Below are positions 5,920 to 13,332 of a stretch of DNA of 13,332 nt, in pieces. This stretch comes from Anaerolineales bacterium (lineage in GTDB: Bacteria; Chloroflexota; Anaerolineae; 4572-78; J111). The stretch spans positions 1 through 13,332 of the forward strand of contig JAAUSP010000166.1 of assembly GCA_012032575.1 (NCBI GenBank), in the 5' to 3' direction. The notes under the pieces are model-generated. The model saw only the letters and a program-made list of their open reading frames with translations, did not search any database and was not told where the DNA came from. The position numbers and the translations under genes are program-made. Numbering within the stretch: position 1 is the stretch's first letter; the number at the start of each line of letters is the position of its first letter.

Positions 5920-7629
5920 ATGTCTCAACCACACATCTGGACATCTCAACCCCGCACCACTGCCCAGATCAAGTTTAGCGACGGTCAGGTTTTGGAAGGG
6001 GTTCTCGGTACCACCATCGAAGAATTTATCAAAGCGGGCAACTTCCCGCTTGAGCCGAGGCCGATGGCCTGCCTGGTCAACGGCCAACTGCGCGAACTAA
6101 CCTATCACGCCGACCGTGACCTGCGGGTGCGGGTGCTAACCCTGGCCGACAGCGACGGCATGCGCGTTTTTCGCCGCTCGCTGGCCCTTTTGCTGATTGC
6201 TGCCGCCGATGAGCTTTTTCCCACCGTCAAAATTAACGTCGAGTACGGCCTCAACTTTGGCGCACTCTACTGCGAGGTTGTGGACCGTCCGCCTTTCAGC
6301 GGGGCTGAATTAAAGCAGCTTGAAGCCCGGATGACAGAACTGGTCGCAGCCGATTTGCCGATTCATAAAGAGCGCATTTCGATCAAGGAGGCCGAAAAGC
6401 TGTTCAATGCGCGGGGGGCCGATGATAAACTCCGTCTGCTGCGTGCCCGGCATAAAGCTTATTTAACCGTTTACAGCCTGAATCAGTATCGGGATTACCT
6501 GCACGGTTACATGGTCCCCTCAACGGGCTACCTTCAGCCCTTTGCCCTGGCGCCCTATTCCAACGGATTTGTGCTGCGTTATCCCCTCAGCAGCCACCCT
6601 GATGAATTACAGCCCCTGGTTGACTACCCCAAGCTGGTCAATATTTTTGACGAGTACGGCAACTGGATGACCAAACTGGGTATTAAAGATGTCGGCGCTT
6701 TAAATCAGGTGGTGATTAGCGGCCATAAGCTGAACGAAACCATTCTGGTGGCCGAGGCGCTGCACGAACAGCGGATTTCCCAGATTGCTACTCTGATTTC
6801 CTCGCTGCATCCCAAAGTGCGCCTGGTGTTGATTTCCGGGCCGTCGTCGTCGGGCAAAACCACCTTTAGCAAACGCCTGGCGATCCAACTGCTGGCGCAC
6901 GGCATTCGGCCTGTCGCCCTCGGACTGGATGATTTTATCCTGGAGCGGGCCAACACCCCCCGCGACGAAGAAGGCGATTACGACTACGAAAGTCTCTATG
7001 CCACCGATCTGGAGTTGTTCAACGAGGTGTTGCTGCGCCTGATGCGGGGTGAAGAAGTTACTTTGCCCCACTACAACTTCTTCACTGGCGGGCGCGAGCA
7101 GGGTGAAACCCTGGCCATCAGCCAGGACCATATCATTATCATCGAAGGGATTCACGGTCTGAACCCCGATTTAGTGCCGCACATCCCGCCCGATAAAATC
7201 TTCCGCATCTACGTGTCGGCCCTGACCCAGCTCAATCTGGATCGGCACAATCGCGTGGCCACCACCGACACCCGCTTGCTGCGGCGGATTATTCGCGACG
7301 CCCAAACGCGCGGCTACACCGCCAAAGACACCATTGCCCGCTGGCCCAAAGTGCGCCGGGGCGAGCACAAATGGATTTTCCCCTACCAGGAAAACGCTGA
7401 TGTGATGTTCAATTCGGCCTTGACTTACGAACTGGCCGTCATCAAGCCCATCGCCGAGCCGCTGCTGCTCAAAATCGAGTCAGGCAAGCCGGAGCACATC
7501 GAGGCCAAGCGCCTGCTCTCCTTTTTGCAGTGGTTTGAACCCTGCCCCCCCGATTCCGTGCCGGATAACTCGCTGCTGCGCGAGTTTATTGGCGGCTCCA
7601 TTTTGAAGGATTACAAGGCCAGCCTTTAA
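5920..7629 (+). CDS. Nucleoside kinase with TGS and tRNA-synthetase-like N-terminal domains (uridine kinase/PRK family)
   Basis: A 569-residue cytosolic protein of three parts. Residues about 10-75 form a TGS-like ubiquitin-fold domain (IKFSDGQVLEG, then LVNGQLREL). About 80-240 resembles the second additional domain of threonyl-tRNA synthetase. From about 285 a P-loop kinase of the uridine kinase/phosphoribulokinase type follows: Walker A GPSSSGKT (307-314), the GLDDFI substrate region, IIIIEGIHGLNP with Glu409, and RRIIRDAQTRG as a lid-like arginine cluster. This architecture is a recognised family annotated as nucleoside kinase; the true substrate is poorly defined. ATG 5920 is used, with only a weak GGA at 5908-5910 upstream. 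The MITE hairpin lies immediately before. If the element and one target duplication are removed, the preceding M42 frame enters this gene in frame. Confidence 0.85.
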   Translation: MSQPHIWTSQPRTTAQIKFSDGQVLEGVLGTTIEEFIKAGNFPLEPRPMACLVNGQLRELTYHADRDLRVRVLTLADSDGMRVFRRSLALLLIAAADELFPTVKINVEYGLNFGALYCEVVDRPPFSGAELKQLEARMTELVAADLPIHKERISIKEAEKLFNARGADDKLRLLRARHKAYLTVYSLNQYRDYLHGYMVPSTGYLQPFALAPYSNGFVLRYPLSSHPDELQPLVDYPKLVNIFDEYGNWMTKLGIKDVGALNQVVISGHKLNETILVAEALHEQRISQIATLISSLHPKVRLVLISGPSSSGKTTFSKRLAIQLLAHGIRPVALGLDDFILERANTPRDEEGDYDYESLYATDLELFNEVLLRLMRGEEVTLPHYNFFTGGREQGETLAISQDHIIIIEGIHGLNPDLVPHIPPDKIFRIYVSALTQLNLDRHNRVATTDTRLLRRIIRDAQTRGYTAKDTIARWPKVRRGEHKWIFPYQENADVMFNSALTYELAVIKPIAEPLLLKIESGKPEHIEAKRLLSFLQWFEPCPPDSVPDNSLLREFIGGSILKDYKASL

Positions 7630-7649
7630 CGTTCAACGTTCAACCATTT

Positions 7650-7904
7650 TTACCCTGCTTGCAAGGTCAGATTGAAGGCATCCTGGCCCTTGCTGCTGAT
7701 TTCTATCCCACAAGTGTAATCAAGTTCAATTATATAGGGACCACTACTGGTTTCTCGCGCAACCAAAACAAGCTCGCGGGCCAGATACGAAAACTGCTCC
7801 GGCTGGGCCGGGTTGCAGGGGGGCAGGTCGCTAAAGCAAATGGACTGCGAGGGAATGAGGACAGCTCCGGAGGCACGGTCTTCTGGGGTGGTGACGGCGG
7901 CCCT
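7650..7904 (-). pseudogene. Possible 3' remnant of an unidentified gene
   Basis: On the minus strand an open stretch of 84 codons ends with TAA at 7650-7652. The translation looks protein-like, with an alternating beta-strand-type end (YIIELDYTCGIEISS, then DAFNLTLQAG). It has no start codon near its upstream limit, where TGA occurs at 7905-7907 and again further upstream in the same frame. It would converge with the kinase gene. I do not recognise the family. A plus-strand frame (7659-7970) covers the same bases and looks less natural. It may be a decayed gene end or chance. Confidence 0.3.
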
Positions 7905-8064
7905 TCAACCGCAGTCGGGGGGCGATCAGGCCCACACGGTTCCGTGGACAGAATAACTTGGAGCGGTTGAGGTTAATGTACAGCCACTATGTTGATAGTT
8001 GAAAGACTGACTTAAGAATTATAGGGCTACTTCCCTTCCGCTGTCAAGCGTTTCTCAAAGAAGT

Positions 8065-8093
8065 TTGACATCAATCCGGGAAACCAATATAAT
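8065..8093 (+). promoter_or_regulatory. Consensus sigma-70-type promoter for the ALDH-pot cluster
   Basis: TTGACA at 8065-8070 and TATAAT at 8088-8093 are both perfect consensus hexamers, separated by exactly 17 nt. Initiation near 8100 would give a leader of roughly 195 nt before the ALDH start, containing repeat-like sequence and a hairpin. No better-placed promoter is visible. Confidence 0.75.
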
Positions 8094-8131
8094 CCGTAAC
8101 TGCTCAGCCCCATGTCATCCTTCAACAGGCC

Positions 8132-8246
8132 CCCTTCGACAAGCTCAGGAAGTTCTCAGGACAGGTTTCGAGGCCGTAGGCCGACGCGAGGCGTCCCTGC
8201 CGCGCTGCATCGGTCTCGCAGATTTCTCCCTTCGGTCGAAATGACA
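8132..8246. repeat. Dispersed-repeat-like intergenic sequence
   Basis: The stretch begins with CCCTTCGACAAGCTCAGG and ends with CTCCCTTCGGTCGAAATGACA-like sequence. Both resemble words I recall as intergenic repeats in several environmental bacterial genomes. Only one copy of each is in this window, so the repeat nature rests on recollection, not on what can be seen here. Confidence 0.35.
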
Positions 8247-8259
8247 TGGCTGAGTAGAC

Positions 8260-8279
8260 GGACAAACTTTAGTTTGTCC
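8260..8279. promoter_or_regulatory. Short palindrome just upstream of ALDH (operator or mRNA hairpin candidate)
   Basis: GGACAAACT (8260-8268) and AGTTTGTCC (8271-8279) are exact inverted repeats around TT. The site lies downstream of the promoter and 6 nt before the GGAGG ribosome-binding site (8286-8290). It could be an operator, a leader hairpin, or the end of a mobile repeat. Confidence 0.5.
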
Positions 8280-8295
8280 TATAACGGAGGTACAG

Positions 8296-9764
8296 GTGCG
8301 GACAGGTTCATACATCAACGGTCAATGGATTCACCCCCAGTCGGAACGGCTGGTGCGTAATATCAACCCGGCTGACCCGACCGAGGTGCTGGCTGAATTT
8401 CCGGCGGCTACGGCGGCGGATACGCAGCAGGCCATTGCCGCGGCGGAAGCCGCTTTTTCCGACTGGAAAAATACCCCTGGCCCGGAACGGGGCCGAGTCA
8501 TCTGGCGGGCGGCCAATATTGCCCGGCAGCGGGCCGATGAGATTGCCCGCACGATGACCCACGAAGAGGGCAAAATCCTCAAAGAAGCCAAAGGAGAAAC
8601 CCTCAAAGGGGTTTCGCTGCTGGAATATTATGCCGGCGAAGGCTTTCGCATACACGGCAAAACCCTGCCCTCCGAGGCGCGGGATACCTTCACCTACACT
8701 ATTCGCCGCCCGTTAGGCGTGGTTGGCCTGATTGCGCCCTGGAATTTCCCCTGGGCCATTCCGGTCTGGAAATCGGCTCCGGCGCTGGTGGCCGGCAACA
8801 CCGTTGTTTTCAAACCGGCGGAGTTGACCCCGGCCACGGCCTCGCTCCTGGCCGAAATTTATGAGGAAGCCGGACTGCCGCCGGGCGTTTTTAATATGAT
8901 TGTCGGCCCCGGCTCGGTGGTGGGCGAAACCATTGTCAACCACCCGGCGGTGCGGGCGGTCTCGTTTACCGGCTCCAACGCGATCGGGAATGCTTTGTAT
9001 GTCAAAGCGGCCCAGCGCGGTATCAGGGTGACATGCGAGATGGGTGGTAAAAATGCGGTCATCGTTATGCCCGATGCCGATTTGGACAAGGCGGCGACGG
9101 CCATTCACGGCGGCGCGTTTGGCTCGACCGGCCAGCGCTGCACCGCCACCTCGCGGGTGATTGCCCATCCGGCAGTGAAGGATGACCTGGTCGAGCGGCT
9201 GGTAGATAAAGCCCAAAAAACTAAGGTTGGGCCGGGGCTGGATGAAACCGTGGATATGGGTCCGGCGGTGGATGAAAAGCAGTGGAAAACCAACCTGGAG
9301 TACATCGAAGTGGCCCAAAGCGAAGGGGCGCGGCTGGTCACGGGCGGCCAGCGGCCCGCTCATCTGGAGCGCGGCTATTTTGTCGAGCCGACCATTTTTG
9401 ATAACGTCGCTCCGACCATGCGCATCTTTAAAGAAGAAGTCTTTGGTCCGGTGCTGGCTGTGACCACCGCCGGCAGTTTGCAGGAGGCCATTAGTTTTGC
9501 CAACTCGGTCGAATATGGCCTGACAACCTCGATTTTTACCGAGAGCATTGAGACCGTCATGCGTTTCGTCGAAGAAGTCGAAACGGGCATGGTCCACGTT
9601 AACGAGCCGACCATCGGCGGTGAGGCCCAACTACCCTTTGGCGGGACCAAATCCACCGGCATCGGCGACGCGAGATGGCCGAGGAAGGGCTGAACTTCTT
9701 TACCGAATTGAAGACGGTGTTTATCAACTACTCCGGCAAGGCCGAGCGGTTGATGATTCGTTGA
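8296..9764 (+). CDS. Aldehyde dehydrogenase (alpha-ketoglutaric-semialdehyde/YcbD-like), frameshifted near the 3' end
   Basis: An NAD(P)-dependent aldehyde dehydrogenase that oxidises an aldehyde to its acid. GTG 8296 is fixed by GGAGG at 8286-8290, five nucleotides upstream. Catalytic residues are present: Asn150 in PWNFPW, Glu248 in EMGGKN and Cys282 in [21 protein letters not shown] and EEVFGPV are also in place. GQRCTATSR and GGKNAVIV resemble the 2,5-dioxovalerate dehydrogenase subgroup. Next to polyamine transport genes, an aminobutyraldehyde or succinate-semialdehyde substrate is equally possible. As read, the frame stops at 9693 after [11 protein letters not shown]. Adding one C at about 9669 restores [16 protein letters not shown] and an end at 9764. 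The last 30 residues are thus out of frame, by mutation or sequencing error. potA starts 26 nt later. Confidence 0.85.
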
Positions 9765-9790
9765 CCGGAGATACATATTAAAGGTGTCTT

Positions 9791-10617
9791 GTGACCAATA
9801 ACTCCACTCCTGCTGTCAGATTTGCCGAGGTGAGCCGCCACTTTGGCGAGGTTAAAGCGGTGGATCAGGTTGACCTGGACATCCTGGATGGCGAATTTTT
9901 TACGATGCTGGGGCCATCGGGGTCGGGCAAGACTACTTGCCTGCGCCTGGTGGCCGGCTGATGCGGGCCAAATCCAGCTTTACGGCCAGGATGTGTCGGA
10001 TTTGCCGCCCTACGAGCGGGATGTCAATACGGTCTTTCAGGATTACGCCCTGTTTCCTCACATGATGGTCGGCCAAAACGTCGGCTACGGGCTGATGATT
10101 AAAAAAGTGCCCAAACCGGAACGGGAAAAGCGGGTGCGCGAGATGGTGGAACTGGTCCGTCTGGGTGGTATGGAACGGAACAGCGCAGGCCGGGCCAGCT
10201 TTCGGGCAGGCAGCGGCAGCGAGTGGCTCTGGCCCGCGCCCTGGTCAATCATCCCCGCGTGCTGCTGGATGAACCGCTGGGGGCGCTCGACCTCAAGCTG
10301 CGCCAGCAGATGCAGATTGAATTGAAGGCCATGCAGCAGCGGGTCGATATTACCTTATTCGCCCGGAAAAAATTCACCTGGGCGACCCGGATACGCCGGC
10401 CCCGCCGGGGATGTGTTCGGCCGATGGGCATATCCGCGAGGTGGTTTATCTGGGTCTGTATAACCGCTACATTGTCGAACTGGACCGGGGCAGTGAGCTG
10501 ACCGTCGTCGAGCAAAATCTGCATACCACCTCGATGGAGGCGCTGGCTGCACGGGGGCGGCGGGTACGGCTGACCTGGCAGCGGAGTCATAATCGGGTGG
10601 TGGCGGATAATGGGTAA
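9791..10617 (+). pseudogene. potA: potA-like ATPase gene of a polyamine ABC importer, broken by three lesions
   Basis: The gene would encode the ATPase of a spermidine/putrescine-type importer. GTG 9791 follows AAGG at 9781-9784. Walker [10 protein letters not shown] is at residues 41-49. After LRLVAG the frame hits TGA (9959-9961). DAGQIQLYGQDV continues one frame over with the Q-loop FQDYALFPHM, as if 11 nt encoding part of FEQP were lost. At 10172-10181 GGAAC is duplicated in tandem; removing one copy restores [23 protein letters not shown], with LSGGQ changed to LSGRQ and Walker B VLLDEP present. At about 10356 the sequence jumps from VDIT to RPEKI in a third frame. The H-loop region and about 100 codons are missing. 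The TOBE-like end then runs to TAA at 10617. It cannot encode a functional ATPase. Confidence 0.85.
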
Positions 10618-10620
10618 AAT

Positions 10621-10698
10621 GGAAGATTGGAAGGCTGGAAGGTTGGAAGGTTGGAAGATTGGAAGATTGAATTTCCAGCCTTCCATGCCCTCCAATTT
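10621..10698. repeat. Six tandem 8-mers with an inverted partner, between potA and potB
   Basis: GGAAGATT, GGAAGGCT, GGAAGGTT, GGAAGGTT, GGAAGATT and GGAAGATT run without a gap from 10621 to 10668. GGAAGGCTGG (10629-10638) is the exact reverse complement of CCAGCCTTCC (10675-10684), and the flanks pair imperfectly further out. This can form a hairpin in the potA-potB spacer. Confidence 0.8.
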
Positions 10699-10711
10699 CT
10701 TGGGGGAAATG

Positions 10712-11672
10712 ATGGCCGTAACAACACCTTCAACTCAATCAAATTCCTCTAACCTGCATTCGCCTTCTGTTATCCAGCGAGTCTCCACGTTTCTGTACCA
10801 GCGGCCAAAGCTATTGTTGTTGCTGCTGCTTGGGCCGCTGCTGCTGGCCTATGGCGTTTTTTACCTGGGGTCGCTGTTTGCCCTGTTGATCCAAAGCTTT
10901 TTCCATCTCGACGATTTTACCGGCCTGGTGGTGCGTCGCTTCACTCTGGCGACTTACGCTGACCTTTTTACCCCGGCTAATCTCGATATCGCCGGACGCA
11001 CTTTGGGCATGGCGGCGTCGGTTACGCTGGCTTCGGCGATTCTGGCGTTTCCGCTGGCCTATTACATGGTCCGCTACGCCTCACCGCAGGCCAAAGTCGC
11101 GCTTTATCTGGCCGTTTTGCTGCCGTTGTGGTCCAGCTACCTGGTCCGGGTTTATGCCTGGAAGTTGATTTTAGCCAAAGAAGGGCATTGTCAGTTGGTT
11201 CCTCAATCTGTTGGGTCTGGGTGGACTGCTCGATGGCTTGTTGAGCCTGCCCGGCATCGGCGGCCCGTTGCTGTTGGTTTCGGTGATTGGCATGTTCCTG
11301 GTGTTTGTCTATGTCTGGCTGCCTTATATGATTCTGCCCATCCAGGCGGCGTTGGAGCGGGTGCCTAAATCGCTGTTCGAAGCCTCCAGTGACCTGGGGG
11401 CGCGTCCCGCCGAAACCTTCCGCGTCATCCTGCCGCTGGCCTTTCCGGGCGTGGTGGCCGGCTCGATCTTCACCTTCTCGCTCACCCTGGGCGATTTTAT
11501 TGTGCCGTCAACGCTGGGCAATTCCAGCTACTTTATCGGCCAGGCGGTGTTGTCACACCAGGGCACGTCGGGGAATATTCCCCTGGCGGCGGCGTTCACG
11601 GTGATTCCGATTGTGATTATGGGCTTTTATCTGTGGGGAGCGAAGCGATTAGGGGCCTTTGAGGCGTTGTAA
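10712..11672 (+). pseudogene. potB: potB-like ABC permease, single-base frameshift
   Basis: Inner-membrane permease of a polyamine-type ABC importer (MetI-like fold, about six helices). ATG 10712 (MAVTTP) follows a G-rich site at 10702-10707. A Gln/Ser/Asn-rich head precedes the first helix (LLLLLLLGPLLLAYGVFYL). The frame carries WSSYLVRVYAWKLILAKEG, and then an extra C at 11186 puts the rest out of frame. Ignoring that base gives IVSWFLNLLGLGGLLDG and continues through the EAA loop (EASSDLGARPAETFRVILP) to FGAFEAL-like GAFEAL at TAA 11672. The EAA loop contacts the ATPase. As read, translation would stop at 11368 with a scrambled tail. One base restores about 319 residues, so sequencing error or recent mutation are both possible. 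Confidence 0.83.
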
Positions 11673-11757
11673 TAAGGCTAAGGCTAAGGCTAAGAGTGGG
11701 TTCAGAAAATCGTAAATCGCAAATACCCAAAGGGCACGATGTCGTAAATCGTAAATC
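11673..11757. repeat. Short-word repeats at the potB-potC junction
   Basis: AAGGCT occurs three times in tandem starting at 11674, followed by repeated AAATCG-type words (CGTAAATCG, CGCAAATAC, then CGTAAATCG and CGTAAATCT). The repeats extend into the frame used for the potC N-terminus, which therefore contains NRKSQ twice. Confidence 0.65.
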
Positions 11758-12527
11758 TCAGGCTCCTTTTAGCCTGACTCTGGCGACGATGGCTGTCGTG
11801 ATCTTTCTCCACTTTCCCTTTGCTATTATCCTGCTCTACACCCTCACCACCGATGACCGCACTTACAGTTTTCCGCCGCCCGGCCTGACTCTCCAGTGGT
11901 TCGGCGTAGCCTGGAACCGGCCCGATGTGTGGCGGGCGCTGGGTTTGTCGGTGCAGGTGGCTTCGGTGGCGGTGGCGCTGGTATTGGGCACGCTGGCAGC
12001 GGCGGCAGTGTATCGTAGCAAATTCTTTGGCCGCGATGCTGTCTCGCTGTTGTTGATCCTGCCTCTGGCCCTGCCCGGTATTGTCACCGGCATCGCCCTG
12101 CGCTCGGCTTTGAATTTGCTGGATTTGTCTTTTAGCTTCTGGACGATTGTTATCGGCCATGCCACCTTCTGTGTGGTGGTGGTTTACAACAACGTGCTGG
12201 CCCGCTTCCGGCGGACGGGGCGCTCGCAGGTGGAAGCCTCGATGGATTTGGGGGCCAATGGCTTCCAGACCTTCCGCCACATCATTCTGCCCGAAATCGC
12301 TACCGCGCTCCTTTGCCCTCTCATTTGACGAGGTGATCGTCACCACCTTTACCGCCGGTCAGCAGCAAACCCTGCCCATCTGGATTTTTAGCCAATTGAC
12401 CCGCCCCCGCCAGCGCCCCGTGACCAATGTGGTCGCCGTGTTTGTCATTGCGATTACGACGATTCCAATTTTGTGGGCCTATTATCTGACCAAAGACACC
12501 AGCGAGACAACCGGCGGCGGCAAGTAG
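11696..12527 (+). pseudogene. potC: potC-like ABC permease, disrupted by a small deletion
   Basis: Second permease of the polyamine-type importer, paired with PotB. A membrane helix ([21 protein letters not shown]) is followed by [11 protein letters not shown], several further helices and the EAA loop ([20 protein letters not shown]). At about 12308 the frame breaks: EIATALL is followed by CPLI and TGA at 12328. The proper continuation, [17 protein letters not shown], is one frame over and ends at TAG 12527. A conserved stretch of about four or five residues expected here (LLAGAL-like) is missing, so a deletion of 3n+2 bases, probably 11-17 nt, is more likely than a one-base error. The start is uncertain: GTG 11696 includes repeat-derived residues, and ATG 11789 would leave a very short head. 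No potD follows. Confidence 0.8.
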
Positions 12528-12547
12528 GGGATAAATTCTTTCCTGGT

Positions 12548-12575
12548 TTGACCTTTCTCACAAGCGTATTACAAT
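12548..12575 (+). promoter_or_regulatory. Sigma-70-type promoter for the Uma2 gene
   Basis: TTGACC at 12548-12553 and TACAAT at 12570-12575 each match the consensus at 5 of 6 positions, with a 16-nt spacer. It lies in the 96-nt gap after potC, so the nuclease gene is probably transcribed on its own. Confidence 0.6.
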
Positions 12576-12623
12576 TTAAAGAATTAAAGTGTAACCATCT
12601 CGAATATTTTGGAGGCTGTGAGT

Positions 12624-13332
12624 ATGGCATCAGTGCCGGTGATTGAGCGGATACAGCAGACAACCCCAGGCAGTTTTGAGCGAGGTTTGATATCTCCTCC
12701 CCTCAATGCCGGGGATCATTTATCACGGGCTGAGTTTGAACGGCGTTATCATGCCCATCCTCAAATCAAGAAAGCCGAATTGATCGAAGGAGTTGTTTAC
12801 ATGCCGTCCCCCATTCGTTTTCAACAGCACAGCGAACCTCATTTCAAAATCATCAGTTGGCTGGGGATGTATCAGGCCGCTACCCCTGGAGTACGAGGGG
12901 GTGACAATAGCACGGTCCGTCTGGATTTTGAGAACGAAGTTCAACCCGATGCACTGCTGCGGCTGGACTCGAAGTTGGGGGGGCGTTCTTATGTGACCGC
13001 AGATGATTACCTTGAAGGTCCCCCGGAATTGATTGTGGAAATTGCCGCCAGCAGCGCCGCCTATGACTTGTATGAGAAGCGCCGGGTCTACGCCCGCAAC
13101 GGGGTGCAAGAATATATCGTGATTCAGATGTATGAACAGCGAATTGATTGGTTTGGGCTGCGTGAGGGCGTTTATGAGAATTTGCCGCCCACTCCGGCTG
13201 GCCTGCTCTGTAGTGAAGTCTTTCCCGGATTGTGGCGCCCCCGGCGATTTTTTTAGCGGACGACCTGGCGGCAGTGTTGGCTGCCCTGCAACAAGGACTG
13301 GCCTCACCGGAACATGAGGCGTTTGTGGAGCA
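12624..13332 (+). CDS. Uma2 family PD-(D/E)XK nuclease, frameshifted and cut by the window edge
   Basis: Member of the Uma2 family (DUF820), a large group of predicted PD-(D/E)XK endonucleases with no settled role, abundant in cyanobacteria and Chloroflexota. ATG 12624 is set by GGAGG at 12611-12615, eight nucleotides upstream. The family pattern is clear: AELIEGVVYMPSP, QPDALLRLD with Asp109, PELIVEIAASS with Glu135 and Glu139, then AAYDLYEKRRVYARNGVQEYIVI. The usual VEI.SPS is here VEIAASS. As read the frame stops at 13256 after FPGLWRPRRFF. Restoring one G at about 13220-13245 (TGG to TGGG before CGCCCC) gives LWAPPAIFLADDLAAVLAAL and continues to the right edge. The gene is therefore incomplete and its end is not seen. 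Confidence 0.85.

Larger units (their letters stand above)
7630..8295. other. Gene-poor spacer between the kinase and the ALDH-pot cluster
   Basis: About 670 bases without an intact gene. From left to right it holds a doubled CGTTCAA just after the kinase stop, a possible minus-strand gene remnant (7650-7904), a consensus promoter (8065-8093), a dispersed-repeat-like stretch (8132-8246), and a short palindrome (8260-8279) just before the ALDH ribosome-binding site. No tRNA or other structured RNA is recognised. Confidence 0.6.

Noticed and set aside
7659..7970. Plus-strand 103-codon frame after the kinase
   Set aside because: TTG start without a ribosome-binding site, Gly/Arg-rich and family-less; the minus strand over the same bases looks more protein-like.
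8112..8360. Plus-strand 82-codon frame overlapping the ALDH start
   Set aside because: It translates the repeat-like leader, lacks a ribosome-binding site and overlaps the well-supported ALDH gene in another frame.
8713..9630. 305-codon minus-strand frame opposite the ALDH gene
   Set aside because: The sense strand has the full ALDH catalytic set; the antisense product has shadow-type composition.
10621..10668. CRISPR or iteron origin
   Set aside because: Units are directly adjacent, there is no AT-rich unwinding region or replication gene, and the array lies inside an operon.

Overview
The window looks like a chromosomal segment of a GC-rich, free-living bacterium. The closest fit from gene content is Chloroflexota, Anaerolineae-like: a Uma2 nuclease, a TGS-type nucleoside kinase, a membrane-anchored FHA protein, a RACo-type Fe-S/ATPase activator, paired M42 peptidases, and wordy short-repeat spacers. 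This placement is inference from gene content; no rRNA or other marker gene is present. Every recognisable intact gene lies on the + strand.

Layout. (1) 1-2167: a corrinoid-activation-type protein ([2Fe-2S] domain plus ASKHA ATPase domain), with a 20-bp hairpin just upstream of its probable start. (2) 2168-2822: a repeat-rich spacer with a promoter, then a one-TM FHA-domain protein. (3) 2901-5770: a tight cluster of an M42 peptidase, an MNT nucleotidyltransferase, a HEPN protein and a second M42 peptidase. A toxin-antitoxin-like pair therefore sits between two paralogous peptidase genes. (4) 5769-5898: a 130-bp MITE-like palindrome with 15-bp terminal inverted repeats and an exact 7-bp target duplication (AATTTAT). 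It supplies the stop codon of the second M42 gene and separates it from (5) 5920-7629, a TGS/tRNA-synthetase-like/P-loop nucleoside kinase. (6) 7630-8295: no intact gene; a possible decayed minus-strand gene end, a consensus sigma-70 promoter, a dispersed-repeat-like stretch and a short palindrome. (7) 8296-12527: an aldehyde dehydrogenase followed by potA, potB and potC of a polyamine-type ABC importer. All four are frame-disrupted, and potA carries three separate lesions, including loss of about 100 codons. No substrate-binding protein gene (potD) is in the window. (8) 12548-13332: a promoter and a Uma2 nuclease gene that is also frameshifted and runs off the right edge.

How the genes relate. 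ALDH and potABC would form an uptake-plus-oxidation unit for polyamines or related amines, but as read it cannot make a working transporter. The M42 pair probably processes peptides, and the MNT/HEPN pair is a lodged defence or stability module. Frame breaks are concentrated in the right half. The small ones (about 1 nt each in ALDH, MNT, potB and Uma2) could be assembly errors. The potA lesions and the multi-base deletion in potC look like real decay or misassembly.

No clearly new multi-gene system is visible. The most interesting items are the MITE that creates a gene boundary, the T-run at the MNT/HEPN junction, and the repeated short-word hairpin spacers.
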